Shown here in pieces: positions 36,149 through 46,368 of a DNA stretch of 64,000 nt. Under the pieces are notes generated by a model. The model did no database searches and had not been told where the DNA came from. It saw nothing but the letters and a program-made list of their open reading frames with translations. Position 1 is the first letter of the stretch. Each line of letters starts with the position of its first letter. The stretch is from Oceanobacillus sojae (lineage in GTDB: Bacteria > Bacillota > Bacilli > Bacillales > Amphibacillaceae): assembly GCF_007991515.1 (NCBI RefSeq), contig NZ_BJYM01000007.1, forward strand, positions 1-64,000, given 5' to 3'. A program made the position numbers and the translations under genes.

Positions 36149-36184
36149 CGAATACTTGTTCGTTTTTTAAGAAAAGGATATAAT
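36149..36184 (+). promoter_or_regulatory. SOS-controlled promoter of uvrB-uvrA with LexA box
   Basis: CGAATACTTGTTCG at 36149-36162 is a one-base variant of the Bacillus LexA (DinR) box core CGAAC-N4-GTTCG. It overlaps the -35 TTGTTC (36156-36161), which sits 17 bp from a perfect -10 TATAAT (36179-36184). LexA binding would block RNA polymerase, so uvrBA should be induced by DNA damage. Confidence 0.9.
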
Positions 36185-36219
36185 AGATAATAGCTATTGT
36201 AAGGAACGGAGGAAATAGG

Positions 36220-38202
36220 ATGAAGGAGCATTTTGAATTAGTTTCTGCTTATGAGCCGGCGGGAGATCAGCCGGCGGCAATTAAAGAAATTGTAGAAAAA
36301 ATACTTGCCGGGCAGCATCATCAGACCTTACTTGGTGCCACCGGGACGGGAAAGACATTTACCATGTCCAATGTCGTAAAAGAAATTAACCGGCCGACAC
36401 TTGTTATTGCACATAATAAGACATTGGCAGGACAGCTTTACAGCGAGTTTAAGGAGTTTTTTCCAAACAATGCTGTAGAGTATTTTGTAAGCTATTATGA
36501 TTATTATCAGCCGGAAGCTTATGTGCCTTCTACGGATACTTTTATTGAAAAGGACGCAAGTATAAATGATGAAATTGATAAATTGCGTCACTCTGCTACA
36601 TCAGCACTATTTGAAAGAAATGATGTATTGATTGTAGCAAGTGTATCGTGTATCTATGGCTTAGGTAACCCGGAAGAATATAAAAGTCAGGTACTTTCTT
36701 TAAGGCTTGGCATGGAAAAAGAAAGAGATCAGCTCCTGCGCGAATTAGTAGATATTCAATATGCAAGAAATGATATTAATTTTCAGCGTGGTACATTTCG
36801 TGTGCGTGGAGATTCGGTAGAAATTATTCCTGCTTCTCACGAGGAGCATTGTATCCGGGTGGAATTTTTTGGAGATGAGATTGATCGGATTCGGGAAGTT
36901 GATGCATTAACCGGTGAGATTATCGGTGACCGTGAGCATGTCGCTATTTTCCCGGCATCCCACTTTGTTACCCGTGAAGAAAAAATGAAAATTGCCATTA
37001 AAAATATTGAGAAAGAATTAGAAGAACGGCTGAAGGAATTAAATGATGCAGGAAAACTGCTGGAAGCCCAACGTCTGGAACAGCGCACGAATTACGATTT
37101 AGAAATGATGCGGGAAATGGGATTTTGTTCCGGAATTGAAAACTATTCACGTCCTTTAACATTACGTGAGGCAGGAGCCACACCGTATACATTGCTGGAT
37201 TTCTTTCCAGAGGACTTTTTAGTGATTATTGATGAATCCCATGTGACATTGCCGCAGATTCGTGGTATGTATAACGGAGACCAGGCGCGGAAACAGGTTT
37301 TGGTTGATCATGGATTCAGGTTGCCTTCAGCAATGGATAATCGTCCGTTGCGCTTTGAAGAATTTGAAGAAAAAACCAATCAGCTTGTTTATGTTTCCGC
37401 AACGCCAGGTCCATATGAATTAGAGCATTCACCAGAAATGACAGAACAGATTATCCGTCCGACAGGTTTATTGGACCCAGTGGTGGAAGTTCGGCCTATT
37501 GATGGACAGATTGATGATTTAATTGGTGAAATTAACAAACGGACAAAGAAAAATGAACGTGTATTAATCACGACCTTAACGAAGAAGATGTCAGAGGACT
37601 TGACAGATTACTTAAAAGAAATAGGGATGAAGGTTGCTTATCTGCATTCTGAAATTAAAACTTTGGAGCGGATCGAAGTTATTCGTGATTTGCGTGTTGG
37701 AAAATATGATGTCCTTGTCGGGATTAACCTCCTGCGGGAAGGACTGGATATACCAGAAGTATCTCTGGTTTCAATCCTGGATGCTGATAAAGAAGGCTTC
37801 CTCCGTTCAGAGCGTTCCTTAATCCAGACTATGGGACGTGCCGCAAGAAATGAAAATGGTAAAGTTATTATGTATGCTGATAAAATTACGGATTCCATGC
37901 AAAAAGCGATTGATGAAACAGATCGCCGTCGTACTGTACAACAGGAATATAATGAAAAGCATGGTATCACTCCACAAACTATTCGTAAGGAAGTCCGTGA
38001 TGTTATTCAGGCAACAGTTGCTGCGGAAGCACCGGAAGCATATGATTCTGAAACAAAACAAGTGAAGAAGATGACGAAGAAAGAAAAGCAGAAGGTTATC
38101 GAAAATATGGAAAAAGAAATGAAACAGGCAGCCAAAAATCTAGACTTCGAGAAAGCAGCAGAATTAAGAGATGTTCTCTTGGAGCTAAAAGCGGAAGGAT
38201 GA
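36220..38202 (+). CDS. uvrB: Excinuclease ABC subunit B
   Basis: A 660-residue UvrB. Helicase motif [11 protein letters not shown], the beta-hairpin [16 protein letters not shown], motif V-VI ([17 protein letters not shown] and QTMGRAARN) and the C-terminal UVR motif ([19 protein letters not shown]) for UvrC binding are present. It verifies damage in nucleotide excision repair. CGGAGG precedes the ATG. Transcribed from the LexA-controlled promoter with uvrA seven bases downstream. Confidence 0.98.
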   Translation: MKEHFELVSAYEPAGDQPAAIKEIVEKILAGQHHQTLLGATGTGKTFTMSNVVKEINRPTLVIAHNKTLAGQLYSEFKEFFPNNAVEYFVSYYDYYQPEAYVPSTDTFIEKDASINDEIDKLRHSATSALFERNDVLIVASVSCIYGLGNPEEYKSQVLSLRLGMEKERDQLLRELVDIQYARNDINFQRGTFRVRGDSVEIIPASHEEHCIRVEFFGDEIDRIREVDALTGEIIGDREHVAIFPASHFVTREEKMKIAIKNIEKELEERLKELNDAGKLLEAQRLEQRTNYDLEMMREMGFCSGIENYSRPLTLREAGATPYTLLDFFPEDFLVIIDESHVTLPQIRGMYNGDQARKQVLVDHGFRLPSAMDNRPLRFEEFEEKTNQLVYVSATPGPYELEHSPEMTEQIIRPTGLLDPVVEVRPIDGQIDDLIGEINKRTKKNERVLITTLTKKMSEDLTDYLKEIGMKVAYLHSEIKTLERIEVIRDLRVGKYDVLVGINLLREGLDIPEVSLVSILDADKEGFLRSERSLIQTMGRAARNENGKVIMYADKITDSMQKAIDETDRRRTVQQEYNEKHGITPQTIRKEVRDVIQATVAAEAPEAYDSETKQVKKMTKKEKQKVIENMEKEMKQAAKNLDFEKAAELRDVLLELKAEG

Positions 38203-38209
38203 ATTTTTT

Positions 38210-41083
38210 ATGCCAAGCAAGTCTATAAAAATCCAAGGTGCCAGAGCGCATAACTTAAAAAATATAGATGTCGATATCCCCAAAAATAAATTAGTTGTTC
38301 TTACAGGGCTTTCTGGTTCCGGGAAATCATCCCTCGCCTTTGATACGATATATGCAGAGGGACAGCGCCGATATGTAGAATCTCTGTCTGCATATGCAAG
38401 ACAGTTTTTAGGACAGATGGATAAACCAGATGTTGATGTGATTGAAGGATTATCTCCAGCAATCTCTATTGATCAGAAAACAACCAGTAAAAATCCAAGA
38501 TCAACTGTTGGAACGGTTACAGAGATTTATGATTATTTACGTTTACTTTATGCACGCGTAGGGAAACCGACCTGTCCGAAGCATGGTATTGAAATCAGCT
38601 CACAGACAGTGCAGCAGATGGTTGATAGAGTATTGGAATATCCGGAAAGAACGAAAATGCAGATTTTAGCTCCGGTGATTTCAGGAAGAAAAGGAGAACA
38701 CGTTAAAGTATTAGAAGACCTGAAAAAACAAGGGTACGTGCGTGTCCGGATTGATGGAGACATGATGGAGGTAACGGACGATATTAACCTGGAGAAAAAT
38801 AAAAAGCACTCTATTGAAGTTGTTATTGACCGGGTTGTTATTAAAGAGGGAATAGAAACCCGCTTAAGTGATTCCCTGGAAGCGGCGCTTAAATTAGGAG
38901 AAGGTAATGCGATTGTTGATGTCATTGGCGATGAGGAGCTCATGTTCAGTGAAAACCATGCCTGCCCAATCTGCGGTTTTTCTATCGGTAAATTAGAACC
39001 GCGCTTATTCTCCTTTAACAGTCCTTTTGGTGCATGCCCAAGCTGTGATGGATTAGGAACAAAACTTGAGGTGGATGTTGAATTAGTTATTCCGGATTGG
39101 GATAAAACACTAAATGAACATGCTATTGCACCTTGGGAGCCTATCAGTTCCCAATATTATCCGCAGCTTTTAAAGAGTGTCTGTGATCATTATAATATTC
39201 CGATGGATGTTCCTGTAAAGAATATTCCCGAGGAACAAATGGATAAAATTTTATATGGAAGCGGAAAAGAAAAAATTCATTTTCATTATGAGAATGATTT
39301 TGGAAGCGGGCGTACCAAGGATGTTGCTTTTGAAGGTGTTTTAAAGAATGTTGAACGCAGATACAAAGAAACTTCCTCTGATTTTATCCGTGAAACATTA
39401 GAGAAATACATGGCACAGAAAAATTGTCCAACATGTAAGGGACATCGTCTGAATAAAGAAGCGCTTGCTGTATTAATTGACGGGAAGCATATCAGTCAGA
39501 TAACAGATTTCTCTATCCTGGAATCTATGGACTTTTTCAAACAGCTTGAATTGAGTGATAAAGACCGTCAGATTGCCCGTTTAATTTTGAAAGAAATTGA
39601 TAATCGTCTTTCATTTTTAAATAATGTCGGCTTAGACTATTTAACGTTGTCACGTGCAGCAGGAACACTTTCTGGCGGGGAGGCCCAGCGGATCCGCCTT
39701 GCTACCCAGATCGGCTCTGCATTGACAGGTGTTCTTTATGTACTTGATGAGCCTTCCATAGGACTGCACCAGCGTGATAATGACCGTCTTATTGAAACGC
39801 TTAAACAGATGCGTGATTTAGACAATACGCTGATTGTTGTCGAGCATGATGAGGATACGATGCTTGCGGCAGACTGGCTGATTGATATTGGGCCGGGGGC
39901 CGGCGAGCATGGTGGTGAAATTGTTGCCAGCGGTACTCCAGAAAACGTCATGGCTGATGAGAATTCATTAACTGGCCGTTATTTATCCGGAAAAGAATTT
40001 ATCCCTGTGCCGTCAAAACGGAAGAAAGCTGATAAACGTAAAATAAAAGTTACCGGTGCATCCGAGAATAATTTGAAAAATGTATCGGCTGAAATTCCAA
40101 TCGGGTTGATGACAGTCGTTACGGGTGTTTCGGGTTCCGGGAAAAGTACACTGGTTAATGAGATTATCTACAAATCTTTAGCAAAAGAATTATATAAAGG
40201 AAAAGTGAAGCCCGGGAAGTACCGGAGCATAAAAGGAATCGAGCATATCGAAAAAGTTATTGATATTGACCAGTCTCCAATCGGAAGAACACCACGTTCC
40301 AATCCAGCTACGTATACAGGTGTATTTGACGATATTCGTGATGTGTTTGCACAAACAAATGAAGCCAAGGTAAGAGGTTATAAAAAAGGCCGCTTCAGCT
40401 TTAATGTCAAAGGCGGACGCTGTGAAGCCTGCCGCGGAGATGGAATTATCAAGATTGAAATGCACTTCCTGCCAGATGTCTATGTCCCTTGTGAGGTTTG
40501 TGAAGGAGCACGTTATAACCGGGAAACACTGGAAGTGAAGTACAAAGGCAAAAATATATCAGAGGTATTGGATATGCGTATTGAGGAAGCATTAGAGTTC
40601 TTCGCCGCAATTCCAAAAATTAAACGGAAGCTGCAGACTATTTATGATGTCGGATTAGGATATATTAAACTGGGTCAGCCGGCAACAACCTTATCCGGCG
40701 GAGAAGCTCAGCGTGTTAAATTAGCAAGTGAATTGCATAAACGCTCCAACGGAAAGACGTTTTACATTTTGGATGAGCCGACAACAGGACTTCATTCTGC
40801 TGATATACGCCGTTTGTTGGATGTCTTGCAAAGGCTGGTAGATAATGGGGATTCTGTCTTAATTATCGAACACAATTTAGATGTGATTAAAAGTGCGGAT
40901 CATATCATTGATTTAGGTCCGGAAGGCGGAGACCGCGGCGGCCAGATTATTGCTAAGGGAACGCCGGAAAAAATCGCAGAGCAGGCAGATATTTCTTATA
41001 CAGGGAAGTACCTTGGACCGGTGTTGGAAAGAGATAAAGCACGTATGAATGAAATGGTGAAAGAGAAGGTCAGCAGTAAATAG
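38210..41083 (+). CDS. uvrA: Excinuclease ABC subunit A
   Basis: A 957-residue UvrA with two ABC-type ATPase modules: Walker [10 protein letters not shown] and GVSGSGKST, two LSGGEAQR signatures, and Walker [10 protein letters not shown] and ILDEPTTGL. Zinc modules with CPICGF...CPSCDG, CPTCKG, and CEACRGDG...CEVCEG are visible. It is the damage sensor that loads UvrB. The ribosome site (GGAAGGA) overlaps the end of uvrB, implying coupling. Confidence 0.98.
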   Translation: MPSKSIKIQGARAHNLKNIDVDIPKNKLVVLTGLSGSGKSSLAFDTIYAEGQRRYVESLSAYARQFLGQMDKPDVDVIEGLSPAISIDQKTTSKNPRSTVGTVTEIYDYLRLLYARVGKPTCPKHGIEISSQTVQQMVDRVLEYPERTKMQILAPVISGRKGEHVKVLEDLKKQGYVRVRIDGDMMEVTDDINLEKNKKHSIEVVIDRVVIKEGIETRLSDSLEAALKLGEGNAIVDVIGDEELMFSENHACPICGFSIGKLEPRLFSFNSPFGACPSCDGLGTKLEVDVELVIPDWDKTLNEHAIAPWEPISSQYYPQLLKSVCDHYNIPMDVPVKNIPEEQMDKILYGSGKEKIHFHYENDFGSGRTKDVAFEGVLKNVERRYKETSSDFIRETLEKYMAQKNCPTCKGHRLNKEALAVLIDGKHISQITDFSILESMDFFKQLELSDKDRQIARLILKEIDNRLSFLNNVGLDYLTLSRAAGTLSGGEAQRIRLATQIGSALTGVLYVLDEPSIGLHQRDNDRLIETLKQMRDLDNTLIVVEHDEDTMLAADWLIDIGPGAGEHGGEIVASGTPENVMADENSLTGRYLSGKEFIPVPSKRKKADKRKIKVTGASENNLKNVSAEIPIGLMTVVTGVSGSGKSTLVNEIIYKSLAKELYKGKVKPGKYRSIKGIEHIEKVIDIDQSPIGRTPRSNPATYTGVFDDIRDVFAQTNEAKVRGYKKGRFSFNVKGGRCEACRGDGIIKIEMHFLPDVYVPCEVCEGARYNRETLEVKYKGKNISEVLDMRIEEALEFFAAIPKIKRKLQTIYDVGLGYIKLGQPATTLSGGEAQRVKLASELHKRSNGKTFYILDEPTTGLHSADIRRLLDVLQRLVDNGDSVLIIEHNLDVIKSADHIIDLGPEGGDRGGQIIAKGTPEKIAEQADISYTGKYLGPVLERDKARMNEMVKEKVSSK

Positions 41084-41094
41084 AGAAAAACTGG

Positions 41095-41137
41095 TCCATC
41101 TTTAGAGTATGATTTTGCTCTTCAGATGGATCTTATT
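41095..41137 (+). terminator. Probable uvrBA terminator
   Basis: TCCATCT / AGATGGA plus inner AGAG / CTCT, with a small internal mismatch and TCTTATTTTATT after it. Confidence 0.55.
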
Positions 41138-41352
41138 TTATTGCGTAATAATGGACTACTTCATCATACATTTTTAATCCAATCAGAATACTTTGTTATA
41201 ATAAAGGTTAAATAGATGACGAATGCAATGTAAATGTATTTTCAGAACAATATTTCTGTTCCTGAAAAGAAAGTTTTTATTTGGGTAAGCTATCTAATTG
41301 ACGCTTGGTCTTCATTTCGATAGAGTAAAAGAATAGAATTGGAGGTTGAAAC

Positions 41353-41703
41353 ATGAAACCGATAGAACTAGAGAAAGTCCAGCAGGCACTGGACAGTTAT
41401 TTGAATAAGGAAGTATATGTCCATTTAGAAACAACGAATGGGGCATATGCAAATCATTTAGACGCCAATGCATATACGGTTGGTGCATATATACGTAATT
41501 CAAAAGTAACATACAAGCAGGCAAAGATTATAGGAGAAGGAAATTCCTATCGTGTTGGTTTAAAAATGGAGCTTGGCTGGATTTACGCAGAAGGATTAAC
41601 CGATTGGACCATTTATGAGGGAAACCAATTACTATTGGCTGGTCATGATAGGGAAGGGCGATTAATGGTAGCTTTAGAAGTCAGTGAAACGCCTTTTAAA
41701 TGA
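41353..41703 (+). CDS. yojF: YojF family protein (DUF1806)
   Basis: A 116-residue cytoplasmic protein matching YojF: MKPIELEKVQQALDSYLNKEVYVHLETTNGAYA and IRNSKVTYKQAKIIGEG are family features. It regularly precedes bshB2 in Bacillaceae, 52 bases upstream here. The function is not known; a link to bacillithiol metabolism is inferred from context. TTGGAGG precedes the ATG. Confidence 0.88.
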   Translation: MKPIELEKVQQALDSYLNKEVYVHLETTNGAYANHLDANAYTVGAYIRNSKVTYKQAKIIGEGNSYRVGLKMELGWIYAEGLTDWTIYEGNQLLLAGHDREGRLMVALEVSETPFK

Positions 41704-41755
41704 TAAAAATAAAAATGAGTGATATAGCTTGATTCTAGAAAGATAGGTGAATAAA

Positions 41756-42439
41756 ATGGAGAAACATGTTGTAGTTATTTTTCCGCACCCGGACGATGAA
41801 GCTTTTGGCGCGTCTGGATCTGTCGCACAGTTCCGCAAAGAAGGTGTGCCGGTGACATATTTATGTGGAACGTTGGGGCAAATGGGGAGAAATATGGGGA
41901 ACCCGACATTTGCTAATAGGGAGTCGTTGCCTGAAATTCGCAAAAAAGAGTTAAAACGTGCATGTGAAACGTTAGATATGGAATTGAAAATGCTCGGATA
42001 CCGTGATAAAACGATTGAATTTGAAGATAAACAAGAAGTGGCAGATCATATAAGAGGTTATTTAGAAGAAATAAAACCATCTCTTGTGATCACACATTAC
42101 CCCGGTTATGCAGTGCATCCGGATCATAATGCCTTAGGAGCTGCCGCTATTCAGGCAGTAGAAGATATGAACCCTGTAGAAAGACCAAAAGTATGGGCGC
42201 AAGCTTTTTCCAATGGTCATGAAGAAGATTTAGGAAGCCCAGATGTAATAAATGATGTCCGTGATACTTTTGATAAAAAACTGCAAACAATATTATCACA
42301 TGACTCTCAGGTAGCTGGCATGTTCGGGTGGTATAAGCAATTGGATGAGTTAGATGAAGAAGTGAAAAACGAACTGATTGAAAATCAGGCAATGGAACGT
42401 TTTTATCTTTGGGATTTTGAAAAGAACAGCTCTAAATAA
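41756..42439 (+). CDS. bshB2: Bacillithiol biosynthesis deacetylase BshB2
   Basis: A 227-residue LmbE/PIG-L deacetylase. Zinc motif HPDDEAFG near the N-terminus and the distal HPDHN (VHPDHNALG) are present. It removes acetyl from GlcNAc-malate or acts on bacillithiol conjugates. The ATG at 41756 lies after AGGTGA; a GTG three codons earlier overlaps that site. Shares a unit with yojF and ends at a strong terminator. BshB1 and other bacillithiol genes are not in the window. Confidence 0.93.
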   Translation: MEKHVVVIFPHPDDEAFGASGSVAQFRKEGVPVTYLCGTLGQMGRNMGNPTFANRESLPEIRKKELKRACETLDMELKMLGYRDKTIEFEDKQEVADHIRGYLEEIKPSLVITHYPGYAVHPDHNALGAAAIQAVEDMNPVERPKVWAQAFSNGHEEDLGSPDVINDVRDTFDKKLQTILSHDSQVAGMFGWYKQLDELDEEVKNELIENQAMERFYLWDFEKNSSK

Positions 42440-42468
42440 TTGTTTTGTTTAAAAAGAATAGGAAGCGG

Positions 42469-42503
42469 GAAAATAGAAATGAAACTTTTTCATTTCTATT
42501 TTC
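42469..42503 (+). terminator. bshB2 terminator
   Basis: GAAAATAGAAATGAAA / TTTCATTTCTATTTTC, perfect 16-bp stem with a 3-nt loop; T's lie within the 3' arm. Confidence 0.75.
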
Positions 42504-42575
42504 GTATGAAAAGATAGAATGACACATATCCATTATTAAATAGATGACAAAACAGTTACCTGAGGAGGTACTTCC

Positions 42576-42767
42576 ATGAAAAGATTATATCGTTCGGAAA
42601 CAAATAAAATGCTTGCCGGTGTGCTTGGAGGATTAGGTGAGTATTTAAATGTGGATGCGACACTGCTCCGGATCATTTTCTTAATTCTGCTTATCCCGAG
42701 TTTTTCCACATTAGCGATTGTTTATGTAATTGCCGCATTTATTATGCCTAAGGGAGACGTGTATTAA
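42576..42767 (+). CDS. yvlC: PspC domain protein (YvlC)
   Basis: A 63-residue membrane protein: amphipathic start LYRSETNKMLAGVLGGLGEYLNVD typical of PspC domains, then one transmembrane helix (about 32-57). PspC proteins take part in envelope stress responses. GAGGAGG precedes the ATG. Overlaps yvlD by one base (TAATG). The yvlA and yvlB genes that precede it in B. subtilis are absent here. Confidence 0.88.
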   Translation: MKRLYRSETNKMLAGVLGGLGEYLNVDATLLRIIFLILLIPSFSTLAIVYVIAAFIMPKGDVY

Positions 42768-43120
42768 TGTTGCTTCGGGGGATTATTTCATTAGTATTAA
42801 ATGCTGTGGCGCTGATAGCAGTTGCCCAGATCTTTGATTCTTTTCAGCTGGACGGTTTCGGTACGGCACTGTTAGCGAGTGTTATTTTAGCCATCCTGAA
42901 TATGTTTGTGAAACCGATTTTGGTTATTTTGACATTGCCGATTACGGTGATTACATTTGGATTGTTTTTAATTGTTGTCAATGCGATTATATTGATGATT
43001 ACGCAGGCGCTTATTGGACCTTCCTTTGTCATTGACGGGTTTGGTACGGCGTTTATCGCGTCGATTGTGATTTCATTGATTTCAATGATTTTAAACAGTG
43101 TTGTCCGTGACATAAGGTAA
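42767..43120 (+). CDS. yvlD: Four-helix membrane protein YvlD (phage-holin-like family)
   Basis: A 117-residue protein with four hydrophobic helices (about 3-20, 27-50, 57-80, 92-112) of the family named after mycobacterial 4-TMS phage holins. It is not a phage gene in this context; YvlD sits beside PspC proteins and may act in the same envelope-stress response. Coupled to yvlC; terminator directly after. Confidence 0.88.
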   Translation: MLLRGIISLVLNAVALIAVAQIFDSFQLDGFGTALLASVILAILNMFVKPILVILTLPITVITFGLFLIVVNAIILMITQALIGPSFVIDGFGTAFIASIVISLISMILNSVVRDIR

Positions 43121-43124
43121 AAGG

Positions 43125-43152
43125 AAAGGTCAGGTTATCGCCTGATCTTTTT
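43125..43152 (+). terminator. yvlCD terminator
   Basis: AAAGGTCAGG / CCTGATCTTT (one G-T), 6-nt loop, T-tail. Confidence 0.75.
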
Positions 43153-43207
43153 CTTATGAGCAAAATTTAATAGACGAGCCCACTGTTGTCAAAGAGGAGA
43201 GAACGTA

Positions 43208-44143
43208 ATGAAATTAGAGAGACTATTATCCATTATTATATTATTGATAAATTACCGCATGCTGCAGGCAAAAGATTTAGCGGAACGATTTGAAGTATCT
43301 GTGCGGACGATTTACAGGGATATTGATACGATTAATGCAGCTGGCATACCCATTATAACTTACCAGGGAGTTTACGGCGGTATCGGACTTGCGGAAGGTT
43401 ACCGGCTGGATCGTAATCTGCTCACCAATGATGAATTAGCAGCAATTGTCACGGCACTGCGCAGTATATCTACTTCTTATGAAAAAGCACAGCACCAGCA
43501 ATTGATGGAAAAAATGAATAGTGTTGTACATCCTGTTGATGCCAAGGCTTTTCAAAGTAAAACAAGCCGTGTTCTCATTGATTATTCACCTTGGGATAAC
43601 AGTGCACGGCTCCAAGAAAAACTGGAGCGTATTGAAAAGGCAATAGATAACTGTCTATTCATTGCATTTACATATTCAGATGCACAGGGGAAGATTACGC
43701 AGCGAACGGCGGAGCCGCATACATTAATTCTCAAAGGAAGACAATGGTATGTACAAGCATACTGCATAGAAAGAGAGCAGTTCCGTTTATTTAAATTACG
43801 AAGAATAAAAAATTTGTCTGTGGATGCTGAGTTAAGTTTTACCCGCCGCCCTTTACCAGAACAAAAGGATATAAAAGGAAAACAATCCTCTATCTCCGAT
43901 AATAATGAGGTAGTTTTACGTTTCCAGAAAGAAGCTCATCATTTAGCGGAAGATTGGTTTGATGCAGAGGAGCTTATTCCGACGGAAGATGAGACATGGC
44001 TGGTGAAGAAAGCTTACCCAGAGGATGAATGGTTATACAGCTTTATACTCAGCTTCGGTCCTCAGGTGGAGGTGTTGGAGCCAGTCCATTTGCGGGAGAT
44101 TATCGCAGAGCGTGTAATGCAAATTACAAAAATATATAAATAA
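43208..44143 (+). CDS. yobV: YobV-type HTH/WYL transcriptional regulator
   Basis: A 311-residue regulator: N-terminal DeoR-like winged helix (MKLERLLSIIILLINYRMLQAKDLAERFEVSVRTIYRDID) and a central WYL-type ligand domain (FTYSDAQG...EPHTLILKGRQWYVQAYC...FRLFKLRRI), with WYV in place of WYL. A C-terminal WCX-like extension covers about 225-305. It most likely regulates the adjacent effector-binding gene. AGAGGAG precedes the ATG. Confidence 0.85.
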   Translation: MKLERLLSIIILLINYRMLQAKDLAERFEVSVRTIYRDIDTINAAGIPIITYQGVYGGIGLAEGYRLDRNLLTNDELAAIVTALRSISTSYEKAQHQQLMEKMNSVVHPVDAKAFQSKTSRVLIDYSPWDNSARLQEKLERIEKAIDNCLFIAFTYSDAQGKITQRTAEPHTLILKGRQWYVQAYCIEREQFRLFKLRRIKNLSVDAELSFTRRPLPEQKDIKGKQSSISDNNEVVLRFQKEAHHLAEDWFDAEELIPTEDETWLVKKAYPEDEWLYSFILSFGPQVEVLEPVHLREIIAERVMQITKIYK

Positions 44144-44224
44144 GTTGAACAAACTGGACAGACAGCTGTCAGGTTTCCTGTTTTATACTAACTATTATCA
44201 TAAGAAAAAGGAGTTTGATAAGCT

Positions 44225-44740
44225 ATGAAACAGGATAAATCAGCTGTAAATATTAAACCGTTACGCATGGAGAAGCGGCCAGCTTTTACATTAGCCGGAG
44301 TCAGTATGATAACTACTAATGAGGCAGAGCAATCTGGAAACGGGAAGATAGGATCATTATTTGAACGCTTTTTCACAGATAATATTGGAGAAAAATTGGA
44401 TGTGAACATTCGTGAAGCGGGATATTACGGTTGTTATTTTCATTATCAGCAAGAAGAAAAAGGGACTTATGAAATTATGTTAAGCGTGCAAATAATGGAA
44501 GATTCTGTGGTTCAAAACGTAGAAGGGATTCAAACTTATACATTGCCGGAAGCGACATACGCTGTATTTGTAACAGAAAAAGGTCCAATAGCGGAAAAGG
44601 TTCCGCAAGCTTGGGCTGCTATTTGGGAATGGCAGCAGCTGCCTGAAAACATACGCACATTTACTGGTGATTTTGAGTACTATGCCGGGGATATTGATCC
44701 GGCAAATGGGCAGGTAGAAATATATATTGCGATTGAATAA
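44225..44740 (+). CDS. yobU: YobU-type effector-binding (GyrI-like/Cass2) protein
   Basis: A 171-residue protein with a GyrI-like/AraC effector-binding fold (KPLRMEKRPAFTLAGVSM ... YTLPEATYAVFVTEKGPIAEKVPQAWAAIWEWQQ ... FEYYAGDIDPANGQVEIYIAIE). Stand-alone domains of this kind bind cationic or hydrophobic small molecules. The yobV-yobU pair also exists in B. subtilis (there in yobU-yobV context). AAAAAGGAG is 11 bases before the ATG. Confidence 0.82.
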   Translation: MKQDKSAVNIKPLRMEKRPAFTLAGVSMITTNEAEQSGNGKIGSLFERFFTDNIGEKLDVNIREAGYYGCYFHYQQEEKGTYEIMLSVQIMEDSVVQNVEGIQTYTLPEATYAVFVTEKGPIAEKVPQAWAAIWEWQQLPENIRTFTGDFEYYAGDIDPANGQVEIYIAIE

Positions 44741-44828
44741 GCAGAAATTCTCTACTCTTCCACTTTGATGTAATACAATGTACCCGGTACCATGATTAAT
44801 ATTAGATGACTTATAAAGGAAAGAGAAA

Positions 44829-45317
44829 ATGCTAAAATCGATAAACCTGATCAAAGAATTACTATTTGACATAAATGGTGAGCTCACAAATATATTAAAA
44901 GAGCCGCAAAATATGGAATATGAAGGAACTACTTTTAATATTAATGAAAATAAATATAGGAGCCGCTTAGCTAAACGAACACCAAAGAAAGATGGGTATT
45001 TTGTTGTTTTCTGGGAAAAAGATGTAAATCATTGCAATCAGGCTTTTGCATATAGTGAGAGTCCGGATAAAATAGTGTTTTCAATCATAGATAAGGATGT
45101 GAAAGGTCAGTTTATTTTTCCAAAATCTCTGCTTTTAGAGAAAGGAATATTGAGAACTAATGATAACAAAGGGAAAATGGCAATAAGAGTATACCCTTCA
45201 TGGGAAAGGTCATTAAATAACTCAGCTAAAAAAACACAAGCATGGCAGGCACCATATTTTATAGATGTTTCAAATGAAATAGATATGAAAAGACTTACAG
45301 AATTATATTTCTCTTAA
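44829..45317 (+). CDS. MepB family protein
   Basis: A 162-residue protein of the MepB family: EGTTFNINENKYRSRLAKRTPKKDGYFVVFWEKD, FSIIDKDVKGQFIFPKSLLLEKGIL and KMAIRVYPSWE are typical. In Staphylococcus aureus MepB is the third gene of mepRAB, next to an MATE multidrug pump; its own role is unknown. Here neither mepR nor mepA is near; it follows yobU. Possible ligand- or nucleic-acid-binding protein. AAGGAAAGAG precedes the ATG. Confidence 0.8.
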   Translation: MLKSINLIKELLFDINGELTNILKEPQNMEYEGTTFNINENKYRSRLAKRTPKKDGYFVVFWEKDVNHCNQAFAYSESPDKIVFSIIDKDVKGQFIFPKSLLLEKGILRTNDNKGKMAIRVYPSWERSLNNSAKKTQAWQAPYFIDVSNEIDMKRLTELYFS

Positions 45318-45337
45318 AAAGTACACATAAGAAAATC

Positions 45338-45398
45338 GAATGAAGAAGTCCGGAAAAGCTCCCTATTTTATAGGGGAGGCTTCGGACTTTTTTCATTC
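45338..45398. terminator. Bidirectional terminator between mepB and the merR gene
   Basis: A long stem (AAGTCCGG...GCTCCCTA with TAGGGGAG...CGGACTT and outer GAATGAA/TTCATTC) between convergent genes; T-runs on the plus strand (ACTTTTTT) and shorter on the minus. Confidence 0.85.
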
Positions 45399-45400
45399 CA

Positions 45401-46174
45401 TTATTTTTCTCCATTCTCCTTATACTGCTGTTCCATCGCTTTAGCTATTTCCTCCATATAAGCTTCTTGCTCTTTTGACCAGAAAGTCGGAGCTACAAAA
45501 TCATCCGCTTCTGCAGATTCCAATTGTTCTTCCCATTTATCGATATTTTCTACAATAACATCCTCAGGGACGATTTTTATAAATAAATCATTAATATTTA
45601 AAAATACCTGTTGCGCTTCTTGCGCATGCGGAGGAACGTTTTCCCGCATCAGCCTTTTTACTTCAGCCAGAATAGAAAGCCATGCTCTATCTAATTTTTC
45701 ACGCTCTTTCTTTGGTATATCCGTAAAAAGCGATGCAAAATCATCGGGAAAATGCTCCTTCATCCATGCCTTTTGCTCCTCTTCAAATTCCATCCCGTGG
45801 AGCAGCGAGGCGAGCACCGTCCAATCTAATGAAAAGTCATCATCTAAAAGCTCTTGTACATGATCAATAGCTGCGATGGCCCTGTTTAATTCCTCGCGCT
45901 TATGCACCAGCACCTTTCTTTGAACAGGGAGGGAGTCTGCAAAATTTTCTAAAGTGATTTCTTCTTTATCCAGCATTTCTTTGATTTCCTGAAGTGAATA
46001 TCCAATAAATTTTAATGACTGGATACGTTGTAAGGTGGCGAGTTCTTCCAAGCTGTATAAACGATGACCGTTTTCATTTCTTTTGCTTGGATAAAGAATC
46101 CCAAGTTCTTCATAGAAACGCAGTGTTCGTGTTGAAAATCCGGTTTTTGCTCCAAATTCTCCGATGGTATACAT
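45401..46174 (-). CDS. MerR family regulator with TipAS-like domain
   Basis: A 257-residue regulator. N-terminal MerR winged helix (YTIGEFGAKTGFSTRTLRFYEELGILYPSKRNENGHRLYS), a coiled-coil dimer helix (about 80-110), and a C-terminal TipAS-like domain (KEREKLDRAW...QVFLNINDLFI) expected to bind a drug-like small molecule. AAAGGAGC precedes the ATG. No divergent target gene is adjacent, so the regulated gene is unclear; mepB and yobU are convergent neighbours. Confidence 0.82.
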   Translation of the reverse strand: MYTIGEFGAKTGFSTRTLRFYEELGILYPSKRNENGHRLYSLEELATLQRIQSLKFIGYSLQEIKEMLDKEEITLENFADSLPVQRKVLVHKREELNRAIAAIDHVQELLDDDFSLDWTVLASLLHGMEFEEEQKAWMKEHFPDDFASLFTDIPKKEREKLDRAWLSILAEVKRLMRENVPPHAQEAQQVFLNINDLFIKIVPEDVIVENIDKWEEQLESAEADDFVAPTFWSKEQEAYMEEIAKAMEQQYKENGEK

Positions 46175-46368
46175 TTCATATCAGCTCCTTTATATCTAAG
46201 TATAAAGCTTTCCGTTACGTGAAATGCAATGGTTTTTTACAGGTAAATAGAAATATCTTTATGTTTTTAATTTTTCCTGAATAAAAATTGTATTTCTCTC
46301 TCCACTGCAAAAAGCACTTTCAAAGCAAATAAGAAATGTAATCAGCAATAAATAGCCGGTCTGTTTAC

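Noticed and set aside
42767..43120. Phage holin call for the four-helix protein
   Set aside because: The family name mentions phage holins, but the gene is coupled to a PspC gene in a bacterial yvlCD unit and no phage genes are near.
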